64,000 bases of DNA from Desulfobacteraceae bacterium (GTDB lineage Bacteria > Desulfobacterota > Desulfobacteria > Desulfobacterales > Desulfobacteraceae): contig JADGEQ010000030.1 of NCBI GenBank assembly GCA_016744295.1, forward strand, positions 27,644 through 91,643, given 5' to 3'. Below, in pieces: positions 27,878 through 37,524 of this stretch. A program made the position numbers and the translations under genes. Position 1 is the stretch's first letter. Each line of letters opens with the position of its first letter. The notes under the pieces are model-generated. The model had not been told where the DNA came from, did no database searches, and saw only the letters and a program-made list of their open reading frames with translations.

Positions 27878-28798
27878 CTAGGATAAGATTTTCTCAAGAA
27901 AGGGAATAATCTGTTTTTTACGGCTCATGATGCCGGGAAGCCATGCTTTCCCGTTAACAGGTTTAACGCCGAATGCTGTTTCAATGGCAGCTTCGTCATC
28001 GGATGCAACCAGAAGCTCGGTGCCTTCTTTCATGATGTCGGTCAGCATGAGGAGTACAGTGTGATGGCCCTTTTCCGCTTTGAGATCGGCAATGTCTTTT
28101 TCCAGATCGGCTTTGATCCCGTCAACAATGGAAAGATCAACCAGTTCAAGCTGGCCACAGCCAACTCCCTTGCCGCTCATGTTAAAATCTTTGTAATCGC
28201 GGAAAACCAGTTCGCGAATGGGGGTGCCGTCAACGGCGGATTTTACCTTGAACATTTCAATACCAAGGGCGTCCAGATCACTCTCACCACAGATTTTAGA
28301 CAACTCGGCACAAACTTTTTTGTCGGAATCGGTACAGGTGGCAGATTTGAAGATAACCGTATCGGAAAGGATGGCGCAGAGCATGATGCCTGCAATATCC
28401 TTGGGTATTTCAATACCAAAGTATTTGTACATGGACGCCACAACGGTACAGGTACAGCCAACGGGCCATATCCAGCACTCAAGGGGCTGTCCTGTGGTCA
28501 CATCACCCAGTTTGTGATGGTCTACAATGCCGAGGATATTTGCTTCACCCAGGTCGTCAGGGCTCTGGCTAAGATCTGAATGATCCACCAGGTAAACATC
28601 TTTGCCGGCAAAGGAAGTGACGATTTCAGGGGCAGCAACACCGAATTTTTCAAGAACAAAAGTAGATTCAGGATTCAGTGCGCCCTGCATTGCAGGTGCA
28701 ATATCTTCACCCAGTTTTTTCTTAAGATCAGCCAGTGCAATGGCAGCACAAACTGAATCTGTATCTGGATTTTTGTGACCAAATACCAAAGTAGACAT
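27878..28798 (-). CDS. ppaC: Manganese-dependent inorganic pyrophosphatase
   Basis: Family II pyrophosphatase of the DHH superfamily, which hydrolyses PPi. It is 306 residues. Motifs: FGHKNPDTDSVCAAIAL near the N-terminus (metal ligands His and Asp), VDHSD, the DHH signature LGIVDHHKLGDV, and the C-terminal PGIMSRKKQIIPFLE with the substrate-binding SRKKQ. The start ATG has GGAGGT upstream. In sulfate reducers PPi removal drives sulfate activation to APS, which fits this organism. Confidence 0.95.
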   Translation of the reverse strand: MSTLVFGHKNPDTDSVCAAIALADLKKKLGEDIAPAMQGALNPESTFVLEKFGVAAPEIVTSFAGKDVYLVDHSDLSQSPDDLGEANILGIVDHHKLGDVTTGQPLECWIWPVGCTCTVVASMYKYFGIEIPKDIAGIMLCAILSDTVIFKSATCTDSDKKVCAELSKICGESDLDALGIEMFKVKSAVDGTPIRELVFRDYKDFNMSGKGVGCGQLELVDLSIVDGIKADLEKDIADLKAEKGHHTVLLMLTDIMKEGTELLVASDDEAAIETAFGVKPVNGKAWLPGIMSRKKQIIPFLEKILS

Positions 28799-28990
28799 AA
28801 AACCTCCTAAAAGTTGTTGTTATTTGTTGTTATTTTTGTACTATCGGATGATTCCCCACAGGGAGATCATCAAAAATTCTTGTTAACTTGATCAGTTAAA
28901 ATTAAGAATATCTTATAGAATTAATTGTGAAGATACTCAAGGAAAATTTTATAATTTACCCCAATATTGTAAACACCTGTGGTGTGACCC

Positions 28991-29473
28991 TTATTCTTCC
29001 TGCTCATGCAGCACCACCAGTGAATTTTGATCACGGCTTATAATCTGTTTGGCCACCCTGGCAGGAATAACCTCAAACTGATCATCCAGTTTGACAATAG
29101 CCAATTGTCCAAGGCTCAGCTGCTGGGCTATTTTATCATTCACAAATATTTTTTTGATTTTTTTTCCCAGGGCAAAGTGGTAAGGCTCGTCATAGCGATT
29201 GACATCACGGATATCCAAGCGGTTCGTTTCAATCAACTGCCTTACTTGAACTAGGTTTTCAAGTTTCTGCTTTTCTTTATTCAGTTGTTGGTTGAGCTCC
29301 CGGTTGCGTTTTTCCTTGGCCAGCTTTTCCTGGTGTGCTTTATTTATTTCAGGAGAGGTTTTTTCTCCTTTATTTTTCTTACGGCTGACATGTTTTTCCT
29401 GTTTGCTCTTTTTTACCTGCTTTTTATTAACCAGCCCCGATTTAAGGAGTTGGTCTTGAAATGATGTTCCCAT
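28991..29473 (-). CDS. DUF2058 family protein
   Basis: A 160-residue YaiL-type protein. The N-terminus MGTSFQDQLLKSGLVNKKQVKK and the basic coiled-coil middle (about 20-85), followed by a conserved globular end (YHFALGKKIKKIFVNDKIAQQLSLGQLAIVKL, taken in parts), are the family hallmarks. The high Lys content suggests nucleic-acid or ribosome association, but no function is established. It is monocistronic, with a divergent gene on the left flank of the next region. Confidence 0.85.
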   Translation of the reverse strand: MGTSFQDQLLKSGLVNKKQVKKSKQEKHVSRKKNKGEKTSPEINKAHQEKLAKEKRNRELNQQLNKEKQKLENLVQVRQLIETNRLDIRDVNRYDEPYHFALGKKIKKIFVNDKIAQQLSLGQLAIVKLDDQFEVIPARVAKQIISRDQNSLVVLHEQEE

Positions 29474-29521
29474 GGTGGCCCTCTCTTTTTGGTTATTTGC
29501 TTACAATAATATATCAGGGCT

Positions 29522-29596
29522 TAGACATCAAATATTAAAAAGCCAATGGTTGGTGAATTTTTTATTTTCTGGATGTCTATGGTAAAATTTGATGTC
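29522..29596. promoter_or_regulatory. Mutually exclusive inverted repeats upstream of the holin-like gene
   Basis: The left arm TAGACATCAAAT (29522-29533) can pair either with GATGTCTA (29572-29579) or with ATTTGATGTC (29587-29596). The region lies between the DUF2058 gene and the plus-strand membrane protein. It may be a set of repeated operator half-sites or alternative RNA stems. Confidence 0.35.
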
Positions 29597-29641
29597 CCAT
29601 AGTAAGAAGAGAACAGATTTTTTTATTTAACGGGAGATTTC

Positions 29642-29971
29642 ATGATGATAATCAATATTCTGATTTTAAGTGTTGCTGTTTTTTTGGTTGCACAATTACT
29701 GCCTGGTATCCGGGTTAAAAATTTTTTTACCGCTATTATTGTGGCAATCGTTTATTCATTGATAAATTTTTTTACAGGCTGGCTCCTGGTTCTTCTAACC
29801 CTGCCCTTTATGATCATAACCTTTGGTTTGTTCAAGCTTGTGATCAATACTTTTATGCTGTGGCTGACAGATAAGATAATGGATGATTTTGAGATCAATG
29901 ATATCTTGACCACCTTTATTGCGGCATCTTTGATTACCGTGGTGGATTCTTTGGTCAAATGGATGTTATAA
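29642..29971 (+). CDS. Small four-helix membrane protein, YvlD / phage-holin-4 superfamily
   Basis: A 109-residue, very hydrophobic protein with four predicted membrane helices (about 3-20, 26-48, 52-75 and 86-106). The pattern LPGIRVKNFFTAIIVAIVYSLIN and FMLWLTDKIMDDFEI matches the Phage_holin_4_2 (YvlD) family, which is chromosomal and not a sign of a prophage here. Start ATG at 29642 has a GGGAG site. Function unknown; related proteins are tied to envelope stress in Bacillus. Confidence 0.85.
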   Translation: MMIINILILSVAVFLVAQLLPGIRVKNFFTAIIVAIVYSLINFFTGWLLVLLTLPFMIITFGLFKLVINTFMLWLTDKIMDDFEINDILTTFIAASLITVVDSLVKWML

Positions 29972-30015
29972 AATTCTCTTAACCGGACCAATCTTAGGGC
30001 TGGTTCATGGATTTG

Positions 30016-31779
30016 TCAGGGGTGTGTGCAGATTTTGCAAAGGCTGCAATCCTTCATGGGGCAGGAGGCTGATTTTTTTTCCTGTTTCGCTTTTTCAAAT
30101 TCTTTGCCAAGAAATTGATCCCCAACCCGGTGGCGTAAAATATTCCAGGGCAGTGGGGCCTTTGAATCCATTTCCCGGGAGATATATTTTTCCTGGTAGA
30201 TGACCCTGTCACAATAGTCTTTGTTTGTTTTCATGGCCATGGTCCAGCCAATTTCTGCTGCTGTTTCAATGATATCCGCCGTATCCCTGTCCCCTAATGA
30301 GAGCAGAGCATTGCGTTTGGCCTGTCTCAGGGATTCAAAATTTGTGGTGAGGTTGGCTGTCTTTTTTAGCCCCTGACGGATGATGTTTATTCGTTGTTTT
30401 AATGTGGATTCCAGGGTCATTGCCGACCATTGGAAGGGGGTACAGGGTTTGGGGATAAAAGGGTTGATGCTCAGGGTGATGGAGCCGATTTTTTTCTTCT
30501 TTTTAGAGGCTTCCAAAAACACTGCCTTGATGGCCAGGGTAAGGGAAACAATCTCTTCTATATCCTGATTCGTTTCAAAGGGAAGGCCAATCATAAAATA
30601 AAGTTTTAGATTGATAATTCCGGCATCCACAAGTTGTTTTGCGGCAGAAAGAATCTCTTTTCTGGTAATTTTTTTGTTGATAATATCTCTCATCCGCTGG
30701 GACCCGGCTTCCGGAGCAATGGTAGCGGTTTTAACGGATGAATCCGCCAGGATTTGAATAATTTGATCATTGAGCTTATCTGCCCGAAGGGAAGAAAAAG
30801 AGAGTTTCAGATCTTTGTCCCTGGCATATTGACAGATGAGATTGATGTCCGGATGATCCAGGATGGCGGAGCTAACCAGCCCGACTTTTTTGGTCCTGGT
30901 TGTTGCCTCATCCAGGGCCTGGTAAATGGTTTGAGTGGGATAGATCCGGGGCGGACGGTAGATAAATCCTGCGGTGCAAAACCGGCATCCATGGGGACAG
31001 CCTTTCAGGGTTTCAATGAGGAAACTTTCTTTAAAGGCTGTTTGGGATGTCATGATGGTGGTGGTGGTTTTTACCCGCTCAAGGGTATCAAGGTATTGCA
31101 CACAAATTTTGGTAGGCGGAAGGTTGGAGGGGATATCCTGGTTTGAATAGAGAATGGGAAGGTGTTGGGAGGGAACATAGGCTCCGGGTACCGCGGCTTC
31201 TATGGTGGAAAGAAGGGTTTCCCTGTTTTTGGCCGTGTTAAATTGGTCAAAAAAAGGTTCCAGCAGGCATTCCGCTTCCCCGAGTAGAAAAAGATCCATG
31301 AACGGGGCAATGGGCTCCGGGTTTAAAAAACAGGCAACTCCCCCCGCAATCACCAGGGGGTGGATGCGGTTTCGGTCGGATGATCGCAGGGGGATGCCTG
31401 TTTCTTTCAATAGCTGGACAAGGTGTACAAAATCGTTCTCAAAGGAGATTGAGAATAATAAAATATCAAATTTTTCAAGGCTTAAACCGGTTTCAACACT
31501 TTTGATTTTTTTGTGTTTTTGCCGGGGATCCGGTAAAAATATCCGCTCGCAACCAATGGTTTCCACATCATTTGCCAGCCGATAGACGGTCTGAAATCCA
31601 AGGCTCGACATACCTGCCTTATACGTATTAGGGTAGACAAGGGCCACTTTTGTCAGCCCTTTGCCGTGTTTTATAATAGCCCCTTGTTCGTCGAAACCCG
31701 GTTGGTTAGCGCCTTTTTCATAGGCGCTTGAACCATATTTTTTCCCATGCTTTCGGGGCGGTTTAACCCTTTTTTTCAT
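30016..31779 (-). CDS. Radical SAM protein (TIGR03960-like, uncharacterised)
   Basis: A 587-residue protein. The N-terminal part (about 40-190) resembles a B12-binding-like fold (KVALVYPNTYKAGMSSLGFQTVY, taken in pieces). The radical SAM cluster motif is CPHGCRFC (Cys-x3-Cys-x2-Cys) near 260. The C-terminal end is a cysteine cluster (CPMKDCSLCKIC), probably an extra Fe-S or Zn site. It starts four bases after the ftsZ stop, so it may be translated from the dcw message. Related proteins often sit beside a DUF2344 partner and ribonuclease G, which are not seen here. Substrate unknown. Confidence 0.82.
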   Translation of the reverse strand: MKKRVKPPRKHGKKYGSSAYEKGANQPGFDEQGAIIKHGKGLTKVALVYPNTYKAGMSSLGFQTVYRLANDVETIGCERIFLPDPRQKHKKIKSVETGLSLEKFDILLFSISFENDFVHLVQLLKETGIPLRSSDRNRIHPLVIAGGVACFLNPEPIAPFMDLFLLGEAECLLEPFFDQFNTAKNRETLLSTIEAAVPGAYVPSQHLPILYSNQDIPSNLPPTKICVQYLDTLERVKTTTTIMTSQTAFKESFLIETLKGCPHGCRFCTAGFIYRPPRIYPTQTIYQALDEATTRTKKVGLVSSAILDHPDINLICQYARDKDLKLSFSSLRADKLNDQIIQILADSSVKTATIAPEAGSQRMRDIINKKITRKEILSAAKQLVDAGIINLKLYFMIGLPFETNQDIEEIVSLTLAIKAVFLEASKKKKKIGSITLSINPFIPKPCTPFQWSAMTLESTLKQRINIIRQGLKKTANLTTNFESLRQAKRNALLSLGDRDTADIIETAAEIGWTMAMKTNKDYCDRVIYQEKYISREMDSKAPLPWNILRHRVGDQFLGKEFEKAKQEKKSASCPMKDCSLCKICTHP

Positions 31780-31782
31780 TTA

Positions 31783-33093
31783 TCAGTCAGCTTTTCTTCT
31801 TAAAAATGTTGGTATTTCCAGATCATCATGGTCAAATGCCATGGGCGGATAATCATTGACCATATCCTCTCCGCCTACGGCGCGTTTCTGGGTGACCCGG
31901 ACGGGGTTTTCAAACTCGTTCCAATTAGCAAGCTCTTCCTGGGTGGGGGTTCTTACCTGTCCCCTGGCAATGGGTTCATGGGGCCTGGTAGTTCCCATTG
32001 GCATGGCGGCTTCCATTGCTTTGGTCTGGGGCTGACGGGTATAAGCCTGCTGGGGGGCTGGTGTTTGAATGGTTGCCTGGGCCGCAGCCTGGGCTTTTGG
32101 ATCAAAACGATGCATATTTTCCGCCAGTTTGGGTTCTTCTGTGCCAATACCAGTGGCAATAACCGTGATCCGAATCTCGTCTCCAAGCTCCTCATCAAAG
32201 GTCTGACCCCAGATAATGTCTGCCTCATCTCCGACTTCCTGGTGGATACGGTCCGAGGCTTGGGTCATTTCTTCAAGGGTCAAATCCGAACTGGAGGTAA
32301 TGTTCATGAGTACTCCCTTGGCACCTGAAATGGAAATGTCTTCCAGCAGGGGATGGGAAATTGCTTTTTCTGCCGCTTCAATGGCACGGTTTTCCCCGGT
32401 GGCGATTCCAATACCCATGAGCGCCTTACCCGCCTTTTGCATGGTGGCCTTTACATCGGCAAAATCCAGGTTGACGTGTCCCGGCATCATGATCAGATCG
32501 GTTATCCCTTTGACCGAATGATGGAGAATTTCATCCGCTTTGATGAACATGTCCACCATCCTGGCTCCCTTGGGTGCAATTCCCCTAAGACGGTCATTGG
32601 GAATGGTTATTACGGTGTCTGTGATGCCGTGGATTTGGTCCAGCCCTTCAAGGGCCTGGCGTTCCCGTTTTTTGCCTTCAAAGGAAAAAGGCTTGGATGC
32701 GACTGCCACGGTGAGGATGCCTAAATCCTTGCAGATCTCAGCAATAACCGGGGCTGCGCCGGTACCGGTTCCGCCTCCAAATCCTGCGGTGATAAATACC
32801 ATGTGGCTGCCCTCAAGGGCCGTTCTGATTTCATCCATGCTTTCCATGGCAGCTTCCCTGCCTGTATTGGGGTTTGCGCCGGCGCCCAGTCCCTGGGTCA
32901 GCTGTGTTCCCAACTGGATTTTTATCTCTGCCTTGGATGTATCAAGGGCCTGGGCATCGGTATTTGCAACAATGAATTTTACCCCTTTAAGTTTTGCATC
33001 GATCATGTTGTTTACCGCATTTCCGCCTGCTCCACCAACACCGATAACCTTAATTTTTGCCGAATTGTCACGCTCCACATAAGAAAAAGTCAT
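31783..33093 (-). CDS. ftsZ: Cell division GTPase
   Basis: Tubulin homologue that forms the division ring. It is 436 residues from ATG at 33093, which has GGAGG (33099-33103) five bases ahead; the GTG at 33099 would overlap that site. GTP-binding motif GGGTGTGAAP is at about 107-116, with the T7-loop region NLDFADVK. After a variable Pro/Gln/Ala linker (about 320-420) comes the conserved C-terminal peptide LEIPTFLRRK that binds FtsA. Last division gene of the cluster. Confidence 0.97.
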   Translation of the reverse strand: MTFSYVERDNSAKIKVIGVGGAGGNAVNNMIDAKLKGVKFIVANTDAQALDTSKAEIKIQLGTQLTQGLGAGANPNTGREAAMESMDEIRTALEGSHMVFITAGFGGGTGTGAAPVIAEICKDLGILTVAVASKPFSFEGKKRERQALEGLDQIHGITDTVITIPNDRLRGIAPKGARMVDMFIKADEILHHSVKGITDLIMMPGHVNLDFADVKATMQKAGKALMGIGIATGENRAIEAAEKAISHPLLEDISISGAKGVLMNITSSSDLTLEEMTQASDRIHQEVGDEADIIWGQTFDEELGDEIRITVIATGIGTEEPKLAENMHRFDPKAQAAAQATIQTPAPQQAYTRQPQTKAMEAAMPMGTTRPHEPIARGQVRTPTQEELANWNEFENPVRVTQKRAVGGEDMVNDYPPMAFDHDDLEIPTFLRRKAD

Positions 33094-33109
33094 ATCCACC
33101 TCCCTAACG

Positions 33110-34336
33110 TTATATAATATCTTTAAACCACTGTTTCATTTTTGTTAATATGGTATTGAAACCACCGGTATCTGTTTCTTTAAAATTAATCTTACAACTT
33201 GCTTCACTGCCGAAGATCACAAGGCCGACCCCTGTGGCATAGGCCGGGTTTTTTACAATATCTTTTAACCCGCCGATGTTGCTGGGTTCACCAATTCGAA
33301 CCGGCACATTAAAAACAGACTCTGCAATTTCTGAAATTCCGCTTAAAACCACGCTGCCACCGGTGAGGACAAATCCGGCCGGAAAAGAATTTTCAAGTCC
33401 GTGGGAAAATATTTCTTTTTTTAACAGGGAAAATATCTCCTCCACTCTGGGTTCAAGGATTTCTGCAAGAATACCCTTGGACAGTTTTTTGGGTGCTCTT
33501 CCGCCAACCGCCGGTACCTCTATTGTGGCGCCGGATTTCACATTCTGGGGTACGCAGGTGCCATGCTCAATTTTGATTTTTTCAGCTTCGGGTAAAGGGG
33601 TCCGAAGCCCGATGGAAATATCATTGGTCAGGTTATTGCCCCCAACGGTGAGCTCATAAATAAATTTAACATTGTTATCCTTAAACAGGGCAAGGTCAGT
33701 GGTGCCGCCGCCCATATCGGCCAGCATACATCCCAGCTCCTTTTCTTCACTTGTGAGCACTGCCTGGCCTGAAGCCAGGGATTCGAGAACCACGTCACAG
33801 ACTTCAAGACCGGCCTTGTTGCAGCATTTTACAATATTCCGGGCCGATGATACAGCCCCTGTGACAATGTGAATTTTGGCTTCGAGGCGGATGGCTGTCA
33901 TGCCCACGGGATTTTGGATGGATTCCATATCATCCACAATAAACTCCTGGGGAATGACATGTAAAATTTCCCTGTCTGTGGGAATGGCAACTGCTTTGGC
34001 AGCATCTATCACCCTTTCCACATCGGCATCCATTATTTCCCGCCCCTTGATGGCAATGATCCCGTGGCTGTTAAATCCTTTGATATGGTTGCCTGCAATC
34101 CCCACGTATACGGATGAAATGTCACAGCCGGCCATGAGTTCTGCTTCCTCAACTGCTTTCCGGATGGAGTCAACTGTTGATTCTATGTTCACCACAGATC
34201 CCTTGCGAAGCCCTGTGGACGGGTGGGAGCCAACACCGATGATGTTGATTTCGTCATCCAGCATCTCCCCGACAACCGCAGTAATCTTGGTTGTCCCGAT
34301 GTCCAGACCTACTATTATCTTTTCATTTCCCTGCAA
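33110..34336 (-). CDS. ftsA: Cell division protein FtsA
   Basis: Actin-like protein that anchors FtsZ to the membrane. It is 408 residues. Motifs: VGLDIGTTKITAVVGE (phosphate 1), CMLADMGGGTTDLALF (phosphate 2), GFVLTGGSVVLSGI (adenosine), and a C-terminal amphipathic helix (TKMKQWFKDII) for membrane binding. The start appears to be TTG at 34336, with AGGGGG upstream, lying two bases after the ftsQ stop. No ATG is available nearby. Confidence 0.95.
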   Translation of the reverse strand: MQGNEKIIVGLDIGTTKITAVVGEMLDDEINIIGVGSHPSTGLRKGSVVNIESTVDSIRKAVEEAELMAGCDISSVYVGIAGNHIKGFNSHGIIAIKGREIMDADVERVIDAAKAVAIPTDREILHVIPQEFIVDDMESIQNPVGMTAIRLEAKIHIVTGAVSSARNIVKCCNKAGLEVCDVVLESLASGQAVLTSEEKELGCMLADMGGGTTDLALFKDNNVKFIYELTVGGNNLTNDISIGLRTPLPEAEKIKIEHGTCVPQNVKSGATIEVPAVGGRAPKKLSKGILAEILEPRVEEIFSLLKKEIFSHGLENSFPAGFVLTGGSVVLSGISEIAESVFNVPVRIGEPSNIGGLKDIVKNPAYATGVGLVIFGSEASCKINFKETDTGGFNTILTKMKQWFKDII

Positions 34337-34338
34337 AA

Positions 34339-35220
34339 TTAAGCCCCCTTTTCTAAATTGTGGTGCAGAGTATTTGCCGCTTTAGTGGTGATAAAAATTT
34401 TCTCTATATTGTAAAGATCCATGGCGCTAATGGTTCTATCTGGAAAATGATTACCTATATATCTGCTGATTTCTAGCGCTTTGATTCGTTTCTCCTCAAA
34501 TTGGTCAAACCCTAATTTTACGGGTATGATCCCCGGGATATTTGCCGGGTTTTTATTGTAAATGTCCTGGGTTTGGATAATAATACCGATGTTATCATCG
34601 CCCATGACCGCTTTGATTTTACCAAATCCTTTTATCTCCAGAAGATCCATGATGGAGTTGAACAAGGGGCCTTCAAAGTGGTAGGTGTTGTCGGCCTGGG
34701 TCAGATCCACACCGGAGATGACGGGTAAAAAGTGTAATTGATCTTTTTGGGGGTCATACTCTTTAAAGGGCTGCCCGTTGGTGTTGATGATAATGTCCGT
34801 TAAATTTTCAATATTTACAACGGCCAGGGGGTCTTGTTCAACTATGGTAACCATCAGGGTTGAAAAAAGTGCCCTTTTTATCGAGGCTGTTGCAATCCAT
34901 GGATGACAGACGATTTGCTGTTTCAGTGTATCCAGGTTTACCTCAAAAAGATTGGTCTGTTCTGTCAGGCCGGCCAGTTTGATGATCTCCTCTTTGCCAA
35001 CTCTTTTGGTTCCTGAAATCTCCACCTGCTTTATGGTGAAAATAGGGCATTGGGTGATGGCATCATGGATCCAGATGGACCCAAGGCTCATCAGGGCAAT
35101 AAGGCCAAGGGCGAGGCACCCCCTCACAACTCTTTTTTTCGGAACAACCGCTCCTGCCAGGATCTCCTTGGAGGGAGACGGTTCAGGCTTATACTTGTTT
35201 TGTTTCATAGGTTTATTCAC
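34339..35220 (-). CDS. ftsQ: Cell division protein FtsQ (POTRA domain)
   Basis: Bitopic division protein of 293 residues. A basic cytoplasmic N-terminus leads to one membrane helix (about 34-52), then a FtsQ-type POTRA domain (about 60-130; FTIKQVEISGTKRVGKEEI) and the beta domain. It overlaps murB by 8 bases and is followed at once by ftsA. Divergent in sequence, but placement and topology are decisive. Confidence 0.92.
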   Translation of the reverse strand: MNKPMKQNKYKPEPSPSKEILAGAVVPKKRVVRGCLALGLIALMSLGSIWIHDAITQCPIFTIKQVEISGTKRVGKEEIIKLAGLTEQTNLFEVNLDTLKQQIVCHPWIATASIKRALFSTLMVTIVEQDPLAVVNIENLTDIIINTNGQPFKEYDPQKDQLHFLPVISGVDLTQADNTYHFEGPLFNSIMDLLEIKGFGKIKAVMGDDNIGIIIQTQDIYNKNPANIPGIIPVKLGFDQFEEKRIKALEISRYIGNHFPDRTISAMDLYNIEKIFITTKAANTLHHNLEKGA

Positions 35221-36148
35221 CCGTTACCCTTACTTCGGTTTCAAGTTTGATCTGATATTTCTCAAATACAGTTTTTTGAACCAGTCGTTTCAGGGCCAGG
35301 ATGTCTTCACATCTGGCATTGCAGGTATTGACAATAAAGTTGGCATGAATGTCCGATACCCGGGCGTCATTGATCTGCATCCCTTTTAGCCCGGCGTTTT
35401 CAATAAGTTTTCCCGCCGGGATATGGGGGGATGGGTTTTTAAAGAAACATCCTGCACTGGCCAGGGATACCGGCTGGGAGCTTTTTTTGTTTTTCAGACT
35501 TTGGTAAAATATTTTTTTGATTATTTCAGGGTCTGTCTGGGTCAGGGTTAAACTGGCCCCCACGATGATCTTGTCTTTTAAATCAAGATTCCGATAGGAG
35601 AAAGCAAGTGCCTCTCGTTTAATGGTATGATAGGTCAGACTATTTGTATCAATGAGATCCACAGAACCAATCACCTGGGAAATTTCCCAGGATGCCGTAC
35701 CCGCATTCATCATGATGGCGCCTCCTAAGGTGCCGGGGATGCCTGCGGCAAATTCAAGTCCGGCGAGACCCTGGTCCATGGCAAACCTGCAAACCGTTGA
35801 CAGACGTTCTCCGGCATCGGCGCAAATAATTTTTTTCTCTTCTTTGGCGTTCTCGTCTAGGTTGTTCTCTTCTATCCAGGGAAAGGATTTAAGTTCTCTG
35901 AGAATAATGACAAGTCCTCTAATACCCTTGTCCGAGACCAAAAGATTGGTCCCTCCACCCATAATGGTGACAGGAATGTTTTCCTTTTTGGCTGTTGAAA
36001 GCAAGGCTGCAAGGGTCTGCCTGTTTGAGGGCAACCCCAGCAGATCTGCCGGTCCGCCTACCTTAAAACTGGTATGTTTGCTCAGGGGTTCCCGGGGCAG
36101 CAGTCCAAAGGTTTTCTGGATCCGGTTATATTTTTTTTCAACTATCAT
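35213..36148 (-). CDS. murB: UDP-N-acetylenolpyruvoylglucosamine reductase
   Basis: FAD enzyme that reduces UDP-GlcNAc-enolpyruvate to UDP-MurNAc with NADPH. It is 311 residues. Motifs: LSKHTSFKVGGPADLL, the FAD site MGGGTNLLVSDKGIRG, GIPGTLGGAIMMNAG, SYRN, and the catalytic serine region ASAGCFFKNP. It belongs to the type IIb-like group, lacking the extra E. coli insert. A short acidic insert (about 95-107) sits between FAD motifs. Confidence 0.96.
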   Translation of the reverse strand: MIVEKKYNRIQKTFGLLPREPLSKHTSFKVGGPADLLGLPSNRQTLAALLSTAKKENIPVTIMGGGTNLLVSDKGIRGLVIILRELKSFPWIEENNLDENAKEEKKIICADAGERLSTVCRFAMDQGLAGLEFAAGIPGTLGGAIMMNAGTASWEISQVIGSVDLIDTNSLTYHTIKREALAFSYRNLDLKDKIIVGASLTLTQTDPEIIKKIFYQSLKNKKSSQPVSLASAGCFFKNPSPHIPAGKLIENAGLKGMQINDARVSDIHANFIVNTCNARCEDILALKRLVQKTVFEKYQIKLETEVRVTGE

Positions 36149-36154
36149 TTGTTT

Positions 36155-37522
36155 TTATAAAATCTCCACCAATTTTTCCCCAAGGGTGTATATGTCACCC
36201 GCCCCAAGGGTAAGCACCATGTCACCTTCCCGCACCTTGTGGGTGATCATGGACAGGGCCTGGGTAAAATCCGGTGCAAAGGAGACCTCCTTATGGCCAT
36301 GGGACCGGATCCCCTCACACAATAATGTGGAATCAACACCTTCAATGGCGGCTTCACTGGCGGCATAAATGGGCAGCACAATCAATACAGCCGACTGATA
36401 AAAGGATCGGGTGAATTCATCAAACAAGGCCTGGGTTCGGCTATAACGATGGGGTTGGAACACAACGATGAGGCGTTTGCTTGGATAGCTTTCCCGTATC
36501 GCTGTAAGGGTGGCCATTATTTCCGTGGGGTGGTGGCCGTAATCGTCCATGACAATAATGCCTTTTTTTGTACCTTTTAATTCAAGACGGCGTTTAACAC
36601 CCTTGATCTCTTCGAGAGCTTCTTTTATGGTGGCAAAGGGTATCTTAAGTTCCAGGCCAGTGGCGATCCCGGCCAGGGCATTTGAAATATTATGATTTCC
36701 TGCAATGTTCAGATTGATTTGCCCCAGATCTGTATCCCGATGAAACACGGAGAAGCGGCTTTTCCCGTCCAGAAAGCTTATCTCCCGGGCCTGGAGGTCG
36801 GACTGGGCACTCATTCCAAAGGTGGTGTACCGGACATGGATTCTGGGCAGGATATCCTGAATGTGTTGATTATCCAGGCAGAGGATTGCCAACCCGTAAA
36901 AGGGGATGGAATTGATGAACTGGACAAAGGTATCCTTGATATCTTCAATATCCTTATAAAAATCCAGATGTTCAAGATCAATGTTAGTGACTGCTGCAAT
37001 GGCCGGCGAATATTTTAGAAAAGAGCCGTCGCTTTCATCGGCTTCCGCCACAATAAAATCCCCGCTGCCGTGGAGGGCATTGGTGTCAAGCCCCTGTAAT
37101 AGACCGCCGATGATCACAGTCGGGTCCAATCCGGCTGTATTGAGGATCTGGGATATCATGGCCGTGGTGGAGGTTTTTCCATGTGCCCCGGATACGGCAA
37201 TGGAATATTTTATTCGCATGAGTTCTGCCAGCATTTCAGCCCTGGGGATGATGGGAACAACATTCTGCTTTGCCTGGATCACTTCAGGGTTTTCCTTGGA
37301 AATGGCAGATGAGGTAACAATGACATTGGCCCCGGTTATCTGATCCTTGCGGTGTCCCTGGAAGATTATCGCACCTTTTTTTTCAAGCCGCCGAGTGATG
37401 GGAGAGGATTTAAGATCTGAACCGGATACGGTGTACCCAAGGTTGATCAATAACTCTGCGATTCCGCTCATTCCGATGCCGCCGATGCCCACAAAATGAA
37501 TATGATAATTGCTTTGATACAT
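36155..37522 (-). CDS. murC: UDP-N-acetylmuramate--L-alanine ligase
   Basis: First amino-acid ligase of muropeptide synthesis. It is 455 residues. Motifs: HFVGIGGIGMSGIAELL (Rossmann), the ATP loop SGAHGKTSTTAM near 113, EADESDGSFL, NIDLEHLDFY and the DDYGHHPTEI motif. The GHGKT-type loop and the HHPTEI motif distinguish it from MurD/E/F. Stop and start spacing to murB is six bases. Confidence 0.97.
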   Translation of the reverse strand: MYQSNYHIHFVGIGGIGMSGIAELLINLGYTVSGSDLKSSPITRRLEKKGAIIFQGHRKDQITGANVIVTSSAISKENPEVIQAKQNVVPIIPRAEMLAELMRIKYSIAVSGAHGKTSTTAMISQILNTAGLDPTVIIGGLLQGLDTNALHGSGDFIVAEADESDGSFLKYSPAIAAVTNIDLEHLDFYKDIEDIKDTFVQFINSIPFYGLAILCLDNQHIQDILPRIHVRYTTFGMSAQSDLQAREISFLDGKSRFSVFHRDTDLGQINLNIAGNHNISNALAGIATGLELKIPFATIKEALEEIKGVKRRLELKGTKKGIIVMDDYGHHPTEIMATLTAIRESYPSKRLIVVFQPHRYSRTQALFDEFTRSFYQSAVLIVLPIYAASEAAIEGVDSTLLCEGIRSHGHKEVSFAPDFTQALSMITHKVREGDMVLTLGAGDIYTLGEKLVEIL

Positions 37523-37524
37523 GG

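Noticed and set aside
29642..29971. Holin-like protein as evidence of a prophage
   Set aside because: The family is widespread on chromosomes (YvlD type), and no phage gene, integrase or att site is present.
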